Assembly: GCA_039630355.1 (NCBI GenBank) | Contig: JBCNVF010000010.1 | Location: 1-60,537 of the forward strand | Direction: 5' to 3' | Length of the DNA stretch: 60,537 bases | Origin: Brevinematia bacterium | GTDB taxonomy: Bacteria; Spirochaetota; Brevinematia; DTOW01 | In this document: in pieces, positions 35,036 through 44,064 of the stretch | Numbering within the stretch: the stretch's first letter is position 1 | How the letters are laid out: each line of letters starts with the position of its first letter | Translations under genes and position numbers: made by a program | The notes under the pieces: generated by a model | Seen by the model: only the letters and a program-made list of their open reading frames with translations | Database searches by the model: none | What the model was told of the DNA's origin: nothing

Positions 35036-36184
35036 TTATACGGAAGTCAGTTCTCTAACTATGTAATCCGAAAATATCCAACCCTTGAGAGTAGGTATTA
35101 CTCTACCATCAAAAACCTTCAGATACTCCCCCTTAAACAACTCAACTTTTTGGAGAAACTTTCTAACCCTTTCTTCTCCAACTAGCTTTCTAACATCTTC
35201 AACAGAAAAACCATCCCTTTTTCTTATCCCTAGCATTACTGTCTCTTCGTAGCTTTTGACCACATCAATCTCCTCTTCCATCATCGTAGGCAACATCTTT
35301 CCCAAAACTTTCTCTTTGTATTTTTTAAAACTAATCTCATTCTGGTATCTCCTGTTGCCAACAAAACCGCAAGCACCTAAGCCAAGCCCCACATATTCAC
35401 TTTTACTCCAATACATCATATTGTGCTTAGACTCAAATCCCTCCTTTGCGTAGTTAGAAATCTCATAGTGTATGAAACCATTCTCCGTTAAAAGCCTGTG
35501 AACTAGAATAAACTCTTCTTGAAAATTATCCCTAGGAACTACTAGACCCTTTTCAACAAAAACCGAAAGAGGAGTAAACCTTTCAATAGTAAGTCCATAA
35601 GCGGAAATATGCGGTATATTGAATCTGACCAACCTCTCAAGAGTTTCAACAAGATCAGCTGTTGTTGAGGAAGGAACATCAAATATTACATCACAATTTA
35701 TATTGGTTATTCCAACATCTTGGAGTATCTTTATTGCTCTCTCGTTGATACTTCTCGTGTTTCGTCTGGATAAAAAGTTCAAAACTCCATCACTCATGCT
35801 CTGGACTCCTAAACTAACTCTATTTATCCCAAGTTTCTCCACTACCTTAGCAAAATCGTCTGTTACATCTTCTGGATTAGCTTCAATTGTAAACTCCGAC
35901 AGAGAAGCAATGTCTACATACTTACTCAAATTCTCAACAAGCTTTGTTAAAAGTTCTAAACCTATCAGTGACGGAGTTCCTCCTCCAATATACACAGTTC
36001 TAACTTTTTGACAATCTGAAAGTCGCAAACTCATTTCAACTCCAACACAATTCATATACTCTTCAAAGAGAGGAAGCTTGTCCTTATTACCAGTGTCAAT
36101 CACCGTAAAATCACAGTATATACACTTTCTCCTACAAAAGGGTATATGTATGTATAAACCCACTTCCCCAGACCCTTTATTCAT
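35036..36184 (-). CDS. hemW: radical SAM protein HemW (coproporphyrinogen III oxidase-like)
   Basis: 382 aa. The Fe-S motif is in IPFCRRKCIYCDF (Cys17, Cys21, Cys24), followed by YIGGGTPSLI and GVQSMSDGVLNFLSRRN typical of the HemN/HemW family. NCDVIFDVPSST and HISAYGLTIE continue the barrel; YEISNYAKEGFESKHNMMYW is the HemW C-terminal block. HemW proteins are heme chaperones rather than oxidases, and many anaerobes without heme pathways carry them. No heme genes are nearby. A conventional ribosome site is weak. Confidence 0.88.
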   Translation of the reverse strand: MNKGSGEVGLYIHIPFCRRKCIYCDFTVIDTGNKDKLPLFEEYMNCVGVEMSLRLSDCQKVRTVYIGGGTPSLIGLELLTKLVENLSKYVDIASLSEFTIEANPEDVTDDFAKVVEKLGINRVSLGVQSMSDGVLNFLSRRNTRSINERAIKILQDVGITNINCDVIFDVPSSTTADLVETLERLVRFNIPHISAYGLTIERFTPLSVFVEKGLVVPRDNFQEEFILVHRLLTENGFIHYEISNYAKEGFESKHNMMYWSKSEYVGLGLGACGFVGNRRYQNEISFKKYKEKVLGKMLPTMMEEEIDVVKSYEETVMLGIRKRDGFSVEDVRKLVGEERVRKFLQKVELFKGEYLKVFDGRVIPTLKGWIFSDYIVRELTSV

Positions 36185-36258
36185 ACTTCTTGGCTAACTA
36201 TTAACCTAAAGATTTATCAAACTGAATACCAGTTTCTTGCAACATCTTTTTCGTCTAC

Positions 36259-36456
36259 TCATAAATTCCAATTTTCATTGAGTGACTTTTTGTTTACTTA
36301 CGCTCTTTGTTTCTGGACAGTGCTTGTCAGTGAGACTTCACTTTATGCTAAACTCTTGGGTGCTTATTAAGAAGGGGATTTACCCAGTTCCGACAGGAAT
36401 TACGAGAGTAGTAAAAGGAAAGGCTACATCCTAGTTATAAATTTTGGAATTCATTG
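36259..36456 (+). repeat. interspersed repeat, copy E (complete, about 198 bp)
   Basis: Left end TCATAAATTCCAATTTTCATT, right end AAATTTTGGAATTCATTG. Internal blocks: TTTGTTTCTGGACAGTGC, GACTTCACTTTATGCTAA, GGTGCTTATTAAGAAGGGG, TTTACCCAGTTCCGACAGG (hairpin arms with two compensating changes) and CGAGAGTAGTAAAAGG. Lies between hemW and the SPOR gene. Confidence 0.8.
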
Positions 36457-36635
36457 TCATCTATTCATTATCCCCTAAAATCTCTGACGACCTTACCTTA
36501 GAGAGAGGTTGTAGTTCTGTAAGGTTGCTACTATAGCTTTAACGTATCTGTAACGGGAGGTTAACCCACTTTGAGAGGTAGAAATTCTGAAAAAATCGTT
36601 TTACACTCCGAAATTTTTACTGGGGGTTTGCGAAT
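36457..36635 (+). promoter_or_regulatory. leader region of the SPOR-domain gene
   Basis: A possible promoter TTGTAG(17)TATAGC (36509-36537) and an inverted repeat ACCTTAC (36490-36496)/GTAAGGT (36519-36525) lie here. The predicted leader is about 90 nt, ending in TGGGGG before the ATG. No known RNA motif was recognised. Confidence 0.3.
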
Positions 36636-37385
36636 ATGAACTTTGACAGAGAGGAATTTAACGACTATGGTGTGAGAACAAACTACTACTCGTCAAATAG
36701 GTCCAAAACGCAGTCTAACCTTAATCCAAAATTGACACTTATTGTAGGAGTGACTGTGCTTTTCTCAATCTTCAACTTTGTTGTTGGATACATGATAGGG
36801 AAATTTCTGGGAAACGATAACTCTAAATCGGCAGTTTTTCTAGAGAACCATAAATTGGTGAAGAGTAGGGATCATAACGAGATAACAGGAATACCATCAC
36901 TATCACTGAGTAATACTGCTACCAGCGTTACCAATAATAACTTGAAGGAGGAGGAGATAGTTTTAGATCTTGAGGAACCGCTTGTAGAGGTTACACCACC
37001 ACAGGTAGTGCAAAGAACCCCATCACCCAAAGCGAAACTTGAAATTAAGCAATCAACTGATCAAAAAGCCCAGCCTTCAAAAGAAGTGACTACTACTCAG
37101 AAGAAAAGCGAACAGGAAGTTGCACAGCCTCGTCCAAAACCACAGGTAAACAACATCAAGTACTTCATTCAAGTCTCGTCTAATGAAAAAAGAGAAATAG
37201 CCGAAGACACAGTTAAAAAGCTAAAGCTAGTTGGGTTAACAAGCTTTATTCAGGAGACAAACATAAATGGTAAAAAGATATACAGAGTTAGGATAGGAGC
37301 TTTCAATTCTTACGAAGAAGCCTACAAGACTTTAGAAAAGGCTAAGAAGGTCAATGGAGAAGCATTTTTGGTGGTTAGCAAATAA
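36636..37385 (+). CDS. single-pass membrane protein with SPOR domain
   Basis: 249 aa. A cytosolic N-terminus, one membrane helix at residues about 30-52 (LTLIVGVTVLFSIFNFVVGYMIG), a low-complexity periplasmic linker rich in Pro, Gln, Lys and Thr, and a C-terminal SPOR domain (KYFIQVSSNEKREIAEDTVKKL to KTLEKAKKVNGEAFLVV, residues about 172-247). SPOR domains bind denuded glycan strands at division septa, so a cell-division or wall-remodelling role is likely. Conventional GGGGG ribosome site. Confidence 0.85.
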   Translation: MNFDREEFNDYGVRTNYYSSNRSKTQSNLNPKLTLIVGVTVLFSIFNFVVGYMIGKFLGNDNSKSAVFLENHKLVKSRDHNEITGIPSLSLSNTATSVTNNNLKEEEIVLDLEEPLVEVTPPQVVQRTPSPKAKLEIKQSTDQKAQPSKEVTTTQKKSEQEVAQPRPKPQVNNIKYFIQVSSNEKREIAEDTVKKLKLVGLTSFIQETNINGKKIYRVRIGAFNSYEEAYKTLEKAKKVNGEAFLVVSK

Positions 37386-37478
37386 CCACATAGGGAGTTT
37401 TAGTGCTTTTTAAGCTCTTTCGGAAGTTAAAACTTTGTTGCTTTTTGATACCAAAATCTTATCCGAGCGCAGATAGTA

Positions 37479-38225
37479 TTATCTATATGTAGGTAGGGAG
37501 GACTTTTTGATAAGTTTTATGTACACATCTGTTCTTCTGTTAAAAGCTCTACCTTCGGGAGTATCGTTTGATTCAATGGGTTCAAACTCTGCTCTACCAC
37601 TTGCGGTCATGATTTCGGGTTTTACGCCGAAGTCAACTAAAGTTCTTACAACTGAGGAAGCACGGGCAGTAGATAATTCCCAATTTGATGGGAATTTTTC
37701 CTTTACTAACGGGTTTAGGATAGGAGACTTATCCGTATGTCCGATAACGTTAACTTCTATGTCCTTAAGTGTAGAAATTAAATCTGCTAGCTTTTTTAGC
37801 GTTGGTAAAAGTTCTTCCCTTATATCTGCACTACCGTTTTCAAAGAAGAAATCGTCCGCTAAACTTATCTTTATACCTTCCTCAGTGACGGTTATTCTCA
37901 CTTTCCTGCTTTTTATCTCTGGCTTAAAGAGTTCTCTAGCCTCTTGTTGAACTTTAGACAATGCAACTCCAGTTTCTCTAGCTGGAAGAGACTCAATAGA
38001 CGAACCAAGCTCTGTAAACTGCCCTTGCGATAGGCTCTTGCCACCGGTTAGAAAACCAATATTGCCTGTGAAGGAAGATAGGATCATTCTAGCTTCAAGT
38101 CCTTCAATGGTAGCAGCAGACATAAGTACCACAAAAAGTGCAAGAAGTAAGTTGTTCATATCTGCAAAAGTAAAAATCCAGAGAGGCATTTCCCTTTTAT
38201 ATCCAATTTCCTTCTTCTTAGCCAT
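37479..38225 (-). CDS. motB: flagellar motor stator protein MotB
   Basis: 248 aa. One N-terminal helix with the proton/sodium-binding aspartate in WIFTFADMNNLLLALFVVLMSA (Asp near residue 22), a linker, and a C-terminal OmpA-like peptidoglycan-binding domain (GHTDKSPILNPLVKEKFPSN; LSTARASSVVRTLVDFGV; NRRTDVYI). It forms the stator with MotA. Begins 4 nt after motA ends, preceded by AAGGAGGGT. In many spirochaetes fliL, fliM and other flagellar genes follow motB; here the next gene is convergent and unrelated. Confidence 0.94.
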   Translation of the reverse strand: MAKKKEIGYKREMPLWIFTFADMNNLLLALFVVLMSAATIEGLEARMILSSFTGNIGFLTGGKSLSQGQFTELGSSIESLPARETGVALSKVQQEARELFKPEIKSRKVRITVTEEGIKISLADDFFFENGSADIREELLPTLKKLADLISTLKDIEVNVIGHTDKSPILNPLVKEKFPSNWELSTARASSVVRTLVDFGVKPEIMTASGRAEFEPIESNDTPEGRAFNRRTDVYIKLIKKSSLPTYR

Positions 38226-38229
38226 AAAA

Positions 38230-39027
38230 TTACCCTCCTTCTTTTTTAGATAGTATTTGCTCTCTTAGTTTAGGGGGTAAAAATGCGGTAAGTTTTTCCT
38301 TGGTAAGCGTTGGGTTATCACCTGCTTGAATAGACAGAACTCCTTCAAGCATGATAGTTTTTATAAGAATGTCCTTCTGATTTTTGAGGTCTAACCTTGT
38401 AGCCATAGGTAGAACTATTGCATTAGACATAAACACAGCATAGAGTGTTGCGATGAAAGCAATAGCAACGCCATGAGTTACAGCAGCTCTGTCTTCTGCG
38501 TGACTTAGTGCTGCAATTAAACCTACTAGAGCGCCAGCCATACCAAGAGCAGGTCCGTAATAACCCCACTCATCAAAAAACTTCTTGTTGAATAGATGTC
38601 TTAATTCCATCTGCTCCATCTCTGTTATCATTATGTGCTTTACCATCTCAGGATCGGTTCCATCAACTATAAGCTGAATGGCCTTCTTCAAAAATGGTTC
38701 CTTTATATCCTGCACGTCATTTTCAAGTGAAAGCAATCCCTCCCTTCTTGATTTCTCTGCAAATGTCACTAAAGTCTCAATAAGCTCTGAATAGTCTGTA
38801 TTCTCCGTTGAGAAAAGAATTCTCAAAATATTAGGCAAGTTCTTCACGTACTCAAATGGGGTGGAAACTATTGCTGCACCAAAGGGTGAAACGACAGCTA
38901 TCAAAAATGCTGCTAAATCAGCATAAGTTGTGAGAGGAACGCCATGAAGAAGAACAGCAACAAACATTGAAGTTACAGATATTGCCAAACCTATTACTAT
39001 GTAGATGTCAAAACTTCTTTCACCCAT
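38230..39027 (-). CDS. motA: flagellar motor stator protein MotA
   Basis: 265 aa with four membrane helices: SVTSMFVAVLLHG and FLIAVVSPFGAAIVS near the N-terminus, a large cytoplasmic loop with the torque-generating charged stretch, then YGPALGMAGALVGLIAAL and GVAIAFIATLYAVFMSNAIVLPMATRL. FSTENTDYSELIETLVTFAEKSRREGLLSLE is the classic MotA loop. The 5' end overlaps flbD by 8 bp, so translation is coupled. Confidence 0.95.
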   Translation of the reverse strand: MGERSFDIYIVIGLAISVTSMFVAVLLHGVPLTTYADLAAFLIAVVSPFGAAIVSTPFEYVKNLPNILRILFSTENTDYSELIETLVTFAEKSRREGLLSLENDVQDIKEPFLKKAIQLIVDGTDPEMVKHIMITEMEQMELRHLFNKKFFDEWGYYGPALGMAGALVGLIAALSHAEDRAAVTHGVAIAFIATLYAVFMSNAIVLPMATRLDLKNQKDILIKTIMLEGVLSIQAGDNPTLTKEKLTAFLPPKLREQILSKKEGG

Positions 39028-39229
39028 TTTTACCCCCCAAAGAGTGAATTATTACTTCTTTAAGCTTCTCCTTTATCTTCTCATTTATCTCTTTAGGATG
39101 CTCTATGACGATATATGTTATCTCATTCATCATCCTTATGACTGTATTCGTTTTTCTCTCTACCATCTCTATCTGCAATGGATTAATGTTGATTTTGGAG
39201 CCGTCTATTCTAGTAAGTTCTATAAGCAT
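39020..39229 (-). CDS. flbD: flagellar FlbD-family protein
   Basis: 69 aa: MLIELTRIDGSKININPLQIEMVE then TVIRMMNEITYIVIEHPKEINEKI. This short protein precedes motA in spirochaetes and some Firmicutes. No Shine-Dalgarno: the ATG lies 6 nt after a TAAACT -10 box, so the operon mRNA should be leaderless. Overlaps motA by 8 bp. Confidence 0.9.
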   Translation of the reverse strand: MLIELTRIDGSKININPLQIEMVERKTNTVIRMMNEITYIVIEHPKEINEKIKEKLKEVIIHSLGGKNG

Positions 39230-39235
39230 ATACTT

Positions 39236-39265
39236 AGTTTATTACTTAACATTTCTCTCTTTCAA
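39236..39265 (-). promoter_or_regulatory. promoter of the flbD-motA-motB operon
   Basis: Minus strand TTGAAA (39265-39260), 18-nt spacer, TAAACT (39241-39236), 6 nt before the flbD ATG. It looks like a sigma-70 promoter rather than a FliA or RpoN motility promoter. Repeat copy F begins 17 nt beyond the -35. Confidence 0.65.
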
Positions 39266-39282
39266 CTGACCAACCTAGGGGT

Positions 39283-39499
39283 TAATAAATTCCAAAATCT
39301 GCACCTAGGATGTAACCTTTCTTTTTGCTGTTCTCGTGGTCTCTATTGGAGCTAAGTGAACACCCTTTTTGATAAGCACCCGAGAGACTTGGTATAAGGT
39401 GAAGTTCTGTAATTGATGGACACTGTCTAGAACCAAAGAGTGTAAGTGGACAAAGGTTAAATCTCATCTACTCACCCGATGGAAATTGGAATTTGTTGA
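39283..39499 (-). repeat. interspersed repeat, copy F (complete, inverted, about 217 bp)
   Basis: On the minus strand it reads TCAACAAATTCCAATTTCC from 39499, then CTTTGGTTCTAGACAGTGTC, CAGAACTTCACCTTATACC, TCTCGGGTGCTTATCAAAA, a decayed hairpin region, CACGAGAACAGCAAAAAG and AGATTTTGGAATTTATTA at 39283. Best-preserved terminal inverted repeats in the window. Lies exactly between the flbD and GspE promoters. Confidence 0.85.
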
Positions 39500-39515
39500 G
39501 AGATCGTCAAGTTTG

Positions 39516-39545
39516 TAGAAAAGGTGGAAGTGGTTGGGATATAAT
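39516..39545 (+). promoter_or_regulatory. promoter of the secretion ATPase gene
   Basis: TAGAAA (39516-39521), 18-nt spacer, TATAAT (39540-39545). The ATG at 39552 follows by 6 nt, predicting a leaderless mRNA. Confidence 0.55.
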
Positions 39546-39551
39546 TTTACC

Positions 39552-41216
39552 ATGGCTTTGGGTGATACTCTTGTAGAGATGGGTATATTGACCAGGGAAG
39601 AATTAGCGTCTTATTTGCAAAAGCAGAAGATTTTGAATAAGAGGTTAGGAGAAATACTATTGGAGGAGCAAAAGATTACTGAGGAGAAACTATATGATAT
39701 TCTCTCACGAGAGTTTAACATAAAGTTTGAGACTTCAATTCCTTTGCCATCTCCTGAGAGAGTTCAGATGCTTTTTTCTATCCTACCTCTGGAGTTTTGC
39801 AAAAAGAGAAATATTGCGCCCGTAGAGTATAAAGATGACTTTATTGTAGTGGTTATGGATAATCCTTCGGACTTTGATGTAATTAGTGAGATACGCTTTA
39901 TTACGGGGAAACATGTTGAGACTAGGTTTGCAACCACATCTGCAATCAAGGAATACATAATGGATGTTCAAGAGCTTTTGTCTGGAAGAGGTATTGAGAG
40001 AAAGATTGAAGCTAGGGAAGTTGTTAAGGAGAAGAGGGAAGCTCAGAAGGTGGAGAGGGAAGAAAGTAAGGTTGTAACGCTTGTTAACAAGATAATAATT
40101 GATGGAATTGAGAAGAGAGCGAGTGATATTCATCTTGAAATATATGGGAGCTACACCTCTTTGAGGTATAGAATAGATGGAAGGCTTTACAGTTTTGAGG
40201 GACCTTCTTTGCAGATATATCCTGCGGTAGTCTCAAGAATAAAGATTATGTCGGAGCTTGATATATCTGAGAGAAGGTTACCGCAGGACGGTGCAATAAA
40301 GTTCTCTTACATGGGCAGAGATGTTGATATAAGGGTTTCGGTGATACCTGGGATATATGGTGAAAATGTTGTTATGAGGATTCTTTCTAAAGATAGTGCG
40401 ATAATTTCTGATTTTCGCTCTATAGGAATGAATGAAGTGGAAATTGAATTATACAGGGAAGCTCTTACTAGACCGAATGGGATGATACTTGTGACAGGAC
40501 CTACGGGGAGTGGAAAGACAACCACGCTTTATGCTGGAATAATGTTTGTGAAGCAGTTTGGGAAAAAGATTATAACTGCTGAAGATCCGGTTGAATACCA
40601 GATAGATGGTGTTGAACAGGTGCAGGTAAATCCAGAGATAGGGTTTACTTTCGCTCATGCTCTTAGGGCATTTTTAAGGCATGATCCGGACATCATAATG
40701 GTGGGAGAGATAAGGGATCTTGAAACTGCAGAGGTTGCAGTAAGAGCTGCGTTAACTGGACACTTAGTTCTCTCAACCTTGCACACAAATGATGCTCCCT
40801 CCTCCGTCACTAGGCTCATAGATATGGGAATACCTCCCTATCTTGTAGCTTCTACTGTTAACCTGATTATAGCTCAGAGACTTGTAAGAAAGTTGTGTGA
40901 TAACTGCAAAGTTGAGAAGAAGATTGAGTTAGCTAAGCTAAGTCCGGAGTTAAGGAGGTATTTCAGAGAAGGTGGTAGGGTTTTCATACCGCGGGGGTGT
41001 AACAAGTGTAATAAAACGGGTTTTAGCGGGAGAACTCCGATATTTGAGATACTAAAAGTGAATGAAAGTGTGAAAAATGGTATTTTAAGAAACCTCTCTT
41101 CATTTGAGCTAAAAGAGATTGCTATAAAGAGCGGAATGAAGACTCTACTGGATTCAGGAATGGAGAAGGTAAATAGTGGAATTACTACCGTAGAGGAAGT
41201 AATTGCTGTAAGTTGA
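39552..41216 (+). CDS. type II secretion / type IV pilus assembly ATPase (GspE/PilB)
   Basis: 554 aa. An N-terminal MshEN-type domain (LGDTLVEMGILTREELASYL; RLGEILLEEQKI) is followed by the ATPase core: Walker [17 protein letters not shown] near residue 315, Asp box AEDPVEYQIDGVEQVQV, Walker B PDIIMVGEIRDLETAEVAVRAALTGHLVLSTLHTN near 380, and a tetracysteine zinc site (LCDNC ... CNKCNKTGFSGR). It powers pseudopilus or pilus assembly. No other gsp or pil gene is adjacent; the next gene, starting 1 nt after its stop, is a degenerate aminotransferase-like protein. The TTG at 39534 overlaps the promoter and is rejected as start. Confidence 0.93.
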   Translation: MALGDTLVEMGILTREELASYLQKQKILNKRLGEILLEEQKITEEKLYDILSREFNIKFETSIPLPSPERVQMLFSILPLEFCKKRNIAPVEYKDDFIVVVMDNPSDFDVISEIRFITGKHVETRFATTSAIKEYIMDVQELLSGRGIERKIEAREVVKEKREAQKVEREESKVVTLVNKIIIDGIEKRASDIHLEIYGSYTSLRYRIDGRLYSFEGPSLQIYPAVVSRIKIMSELDISERRLPQDGAIKFSYMGRDVDIRVSVIPGIYGENVVMRILSKDSAIISDFRSIGMNEVEIELYREALTRPNGMILVTGPTGSGKTTTLYAGIMFVKQFGKKIITAEDPVEYQIDGVEQVQVNPEIGFTFAHALRAFLRHDPDIIMVGEIRDLETAEVAVRAALTGHLVLSTLHTNDAPSSVTRLIDMGIPPYLVASTVNLIIAQRLVRKLCDNCKVEKKIELAKLSPELRRYFREGGRVFIPRGCNKCNKTGFSGRTPIFEILKVNESVKNGILRNLSSFELKEIAIKSGMKTLLDSGMEKVNSGITTVEEVIAVS

Positions 41217-41217
41217 T

Positions 41218-42213
41218 ATGTCAAAGTTTCCAAAACCAGAGAATTTTAAAAACCACAAAACGTTACCGCAGAAAACGTTGGAGGAAGTTTTTCCTTATAG
41301 CAATAGTTATTTGTTTAGGAATAATATCTTCCCTAGAAAGTTTAAGAAGTGTTACATCTACGACATTCTAGAACAAAAGTTTACGGATTTCTTCCTGGAT
41401 AGGGGAAGGTATTACCTAGGTTTTTCGGATAAGTATTTGACAAAGATGGTGAAAAACTACTTGAAAACGTCAATGTTTTCATACTCTAAAGGGGTATTTT
41501 CTTATAGATTTACTAAGCTGTTGAAAGAACTAACAGGCAACAGATTTGAGCATTTGCTCTTTGCTCCAAGTTATGAATCTTTATGTGGGGTTATTGAAAG
41601 ATTTGTGGGAGGGGAGTTATCAGATGGTGTGGAAGTATGTGGTAATAGAAAAGGTTGTTGTAGGCTTTCCTTATATGATCAAAACATGGCGTTGGAGTTG
41701 AAAAATCTGGAGAAGGTTTGTGGTGAAGTGGTTGTACTTGACTTAGGGTATGGTCTTAGATATCCGGAAGTAATAAAGTTACTGCAGGAGATAGATTTTG
41801 GGTTGGTTATTTTATGGGTAGGAAGGTTTTTTGTTATTCTGCTGAGAAAGGAATTTATCTCACTTATCAGGGATAGTGATATCTGTGGTTGTGAGCTATC
41901 AGAGTTTGATGCAATGTTTGGGTATTACTACCTTATGAGGGAGAGGTTTTTAGTAACTAAAAAGTTGGTAGAATTGAGGAAGTTATCCCAGAGGTGGCTT
42001 GGTAAATTTGTAGATCTAGGTATTGCAACTCTTCTTACACCTTACTCACTACAGTTTAACTCAAGTCTTTTGCCAGAGGATTTTAACTTAGCTTTGCTTA
42101 GGGAGGGAATACTGTCCTACGGGAATACACTTTTCTTTTCTTTTCAACATGAGGAGAATGATTTCAAAAGGCTTAGAAGGAAGTTGAACCAGATTTTTGG
42201 AATTGGTGTTTAG
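41218..42213 (+). CDS. aminotransferase-like protein, probably catalytically inactive
   Basis: 331 aa. By eye it follows the outline of class III (fold type I) aminotransferases such as GSA aminomutase: DRGRYYLGFSDKYLTKMVKN resembles the DGNRYIDF opening, KLLKELTGNRFEHLLFAPSYESL resembles the block that normally reads FANSGAEA, and VVVLDLGYGLRYPE sits where DEVxxGFGR is expected. The stretch that should hold the PLP-binding lysine reads DFGLVILWVGRFFVILL and has no suitable Lys. It is about 100 residues shorter than active enzymes. Its ATG is 1 nt after the GspE stop codon, so the two are co-translated. Assignment is an inference; function unknown. Confidence 0.5.
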   Translation: MSKFPKPENFKNHKTLPQKTLEEVFPYSNSYLFRNNIFPRKFKKCYIYDILEQKFTDFFLDRGRYYLGFSDKYLTKMVKNYLKTSMFSYSKGVFSYRFTKLLKELTGNRFEHLLFAPSYESLCGVIERFVGGELSDGVEVCGNRKGCCRLSLYDQNMALELKNLEKVCGEVVVLDLGYGLRYPEVIKLLQEIDFGLVILWVGRFFVILLRKEFISLIRDSDICGCELSEFDAMFGYYYLMRERFLVTKKLVELRKLSQRWLGKFVDLGIATLLTPYSLQFNSSLLPEDFNLALLREGILSYGNTLFFSFQHEENDFKRLRRKLNQIFGIGV

Positions 42214-42247
42214 TTTTGCTTTTTTAGTAGATATTGGTATGTACGTA

Positions 42248-43996
42248 TTATAGAGAATCTTGGTTTTGGAAGAGGTATCTTTTTATCTTTCTTGTGGAGG
42301 TTTTTGGTAGTTCTTCAGTTAGGATTTTGTAACCTTTTATCTTTTTGTAATCTGGTAGTTTGGAGTTGATTTCTCTTACTACGCTTTCAATGATCTTTTC
42401 TATCTCGCTGTAATCTACCTTGTGTATAGGTGTCTCTTTTTCAAACTCTATGTAATTGAAGTCGGGGACTATAAAGGCGAAAACTTCTTCTCCTATTGCT
42501 TCGTCTTTACTTATTTTTCTGCCCACAACTAAGCTTTCAAGCACATAAGGTGACTCGTTTAGTTTTTCTTCTATTTCCTCGGGGTACACATTTTTACCTC
42601 CGTGTGTTACTATGATATTCTTTATTCTTCCTGTTATATAGACATAGCCTTCTTTGTCAATATACCCAAGATCACCGGTTCGGAGGTAGCCATTTACAAG
42701 GGTTTCGTTTGTAGCCTCCGGGTTTTTGTAGTAGCCTACCATTACATTAGGTCCTTTTATCAGTATTTCTCCTATTCCTTCTTCGTTCGGAGAGTCTATG
42801 ATGATTTCCACTCCGGGGATAGGTTTGCCAACAGATCTATTTTTTGGCTTGTTTATGGGGTTGAGGGTAGCTACGGGGGCGCATTCTGTAAGTCCGTATC
42901 CTTGTAATATAGTAAAGCCTAAAAGTTCCATAAAGTTGGCTACTCTTTCTGGAAGTGGTGCAGCTCCAGAGATAAAGAGCTCTATACTAGAAAGTCCTGC
43001 CTTTTTCCTAAGAATGGACAAAAGTCTTTTACTGATTCCGTTGCCTCCAGTGATAGTTTTAGAAACTCTTGCTATTCCTAGTAAGGTTTTGACAAAAGTT
43101 TTCAAAACTACGCTTGATTTCTCTATATTTTTGATTATGCCGTCAGTTATTTTTTCTAGGAAGAGAGGAACTACTAGCATTTTGTTTATCTTTTGTCTTG
43201 AAATCAGAGACAATACGACTTTAGGACTTAGAGAAGGTGAATAGACAATACTACAACCTCCGTACAATGCGGTGTATAAGCCTGCGGTTGACTCGTAAGT
43301 GTGGTTTAAGGGAAGTATTGACAGAAGTCTGTCGTTAGGAGAAAGTTTTGCAAGAGGAGGCATTACACTAACTTCAAACATTATATTTCTATGGGTGAGC
43401 ATTACTCCCTTTGACAATCCAGTTGTACCAGAAGTGTAAACGATCTCAAAAAGATCATCAGGTGATATGTCGTTATACTTTTTAAGTTCCTTACCACCAT
43501 ACTTTTCCACTATCTCTTCTAGAGAGATTTGCTTTTTACCCTTTGGTGGTGTGTCTATAACAATAACTTTATACTGCTTTAGATCAACTTCATCTTCTAG
43601 ATACTTTAGCATCTTTTGAGAAATGAATATGACGTTGCTTTCGGAATGCTCCAGTATCATTTTTATTTCTGTTGGAGACATTCTAATATCAATAGGAACT
43701 AGAACAAAGCCGTTGTATACTGTGCCAAGTGCACACAGTCCCCATTCAGGCCTGTTTTCAGATATAAGCGCAACCCTATCTCCTTTCCGCAGTTTTAGTG
43801 TGTTTGTTAGATAGTAGCTTATAGCTTTAGCGTAGTAACCTATATCCGAGTAGGTATACCAAATATACTCTTCCAAATTCTCTTCGGATATAGGCATTCC
43901 TAAGCTCTTCTTGTCACGATAATTTTCAGAGATATAGTTTACATACTCTCTAGCATTTAGGAACTTGATATCAGGCTCTATGCTAGTTATGCTCAT
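42248..43996 (-). CDS. long-chain acyl-CoA synthetase (AMP-forming)
   Basis: 582 aa of the ANL superfamily. P-loop YTSGTTGLSKGVMLTHRN near residue 187, A4/A5 motif LQGYGLTECAPVATLNP near 365, core YLRTGDLGYIDKEGYVYITGRIKNIIVTHGGKNVYPEEIE near 440-480, and KTSTRKIKRYLF with the C-terminal Lys. Activates fatty acids for lipid synthesis or degradation. Spirochaetes often carry several. GGGGGTGAAG before ATG. Stands alone. Confidence 0.92.
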   Translation of the reverse strand: MSITSIEPDIKFLNAREYVNYISENYRDKKSLGMPISEENLEEYIWYTYSDIGYYAKAISYYLTNTLKLRKGDRVALISENRPEWGLCALGTVYNGFVLVPIDIRMSPTEIKMILEHSESNVIFISQKMLKYLEDEVDLKQYKVIVIDTPPKGKKQISLEEIVEKYGGKELKKYNDISPDDLFEIVYTSGTTGLSKGVMLTHRNIMFEVSVMPPLAKLSPNDRLLSILPLNHTYESTAGLYTALYGGCSIVYSPSLSPKVVLSLISRQKINKMLVVPLFLEKITDGIIKNIEKSSVVLKTFVKTLLGIARVSKTITGGNGISKRLLSILRKKAGLSSIELFISGAAPLPERVANFMELLGFTILQGYGLTECAPVATLNPINKPKNRSVGKPIPGVEIIIDSPNEEGIGEILIKGPNVMVGYYKNPEATNETLVNGYLRTGDLGYIDKEGYVYITGRIKNIIVTHGGKNVYPEEIEEKLNESPYVLESLVVGRKISKDEAIGEEVFAFIVPDFNYIEFEKETPIHKVDYSEIEKIIESVVREINSKLPDYKKIKGYKILTEELPKTSTRKIKRYLFQNQDSL

Positions 43997-44064
43997 ACTT
44001 CACCCCCTGCGCTGTTAGGGATATTCTAAAAGAGAAAACCTTGGTTGTCAATTAGGGGTTGGAG

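Noticed and set aside
36457-36635. Known riboswitch in the SPOR gene leader
   Set aside because: The inverted repeat ACCTTAC/GTAAGGT is present, but none of the conserved cores of common riboswitch classes could be found.
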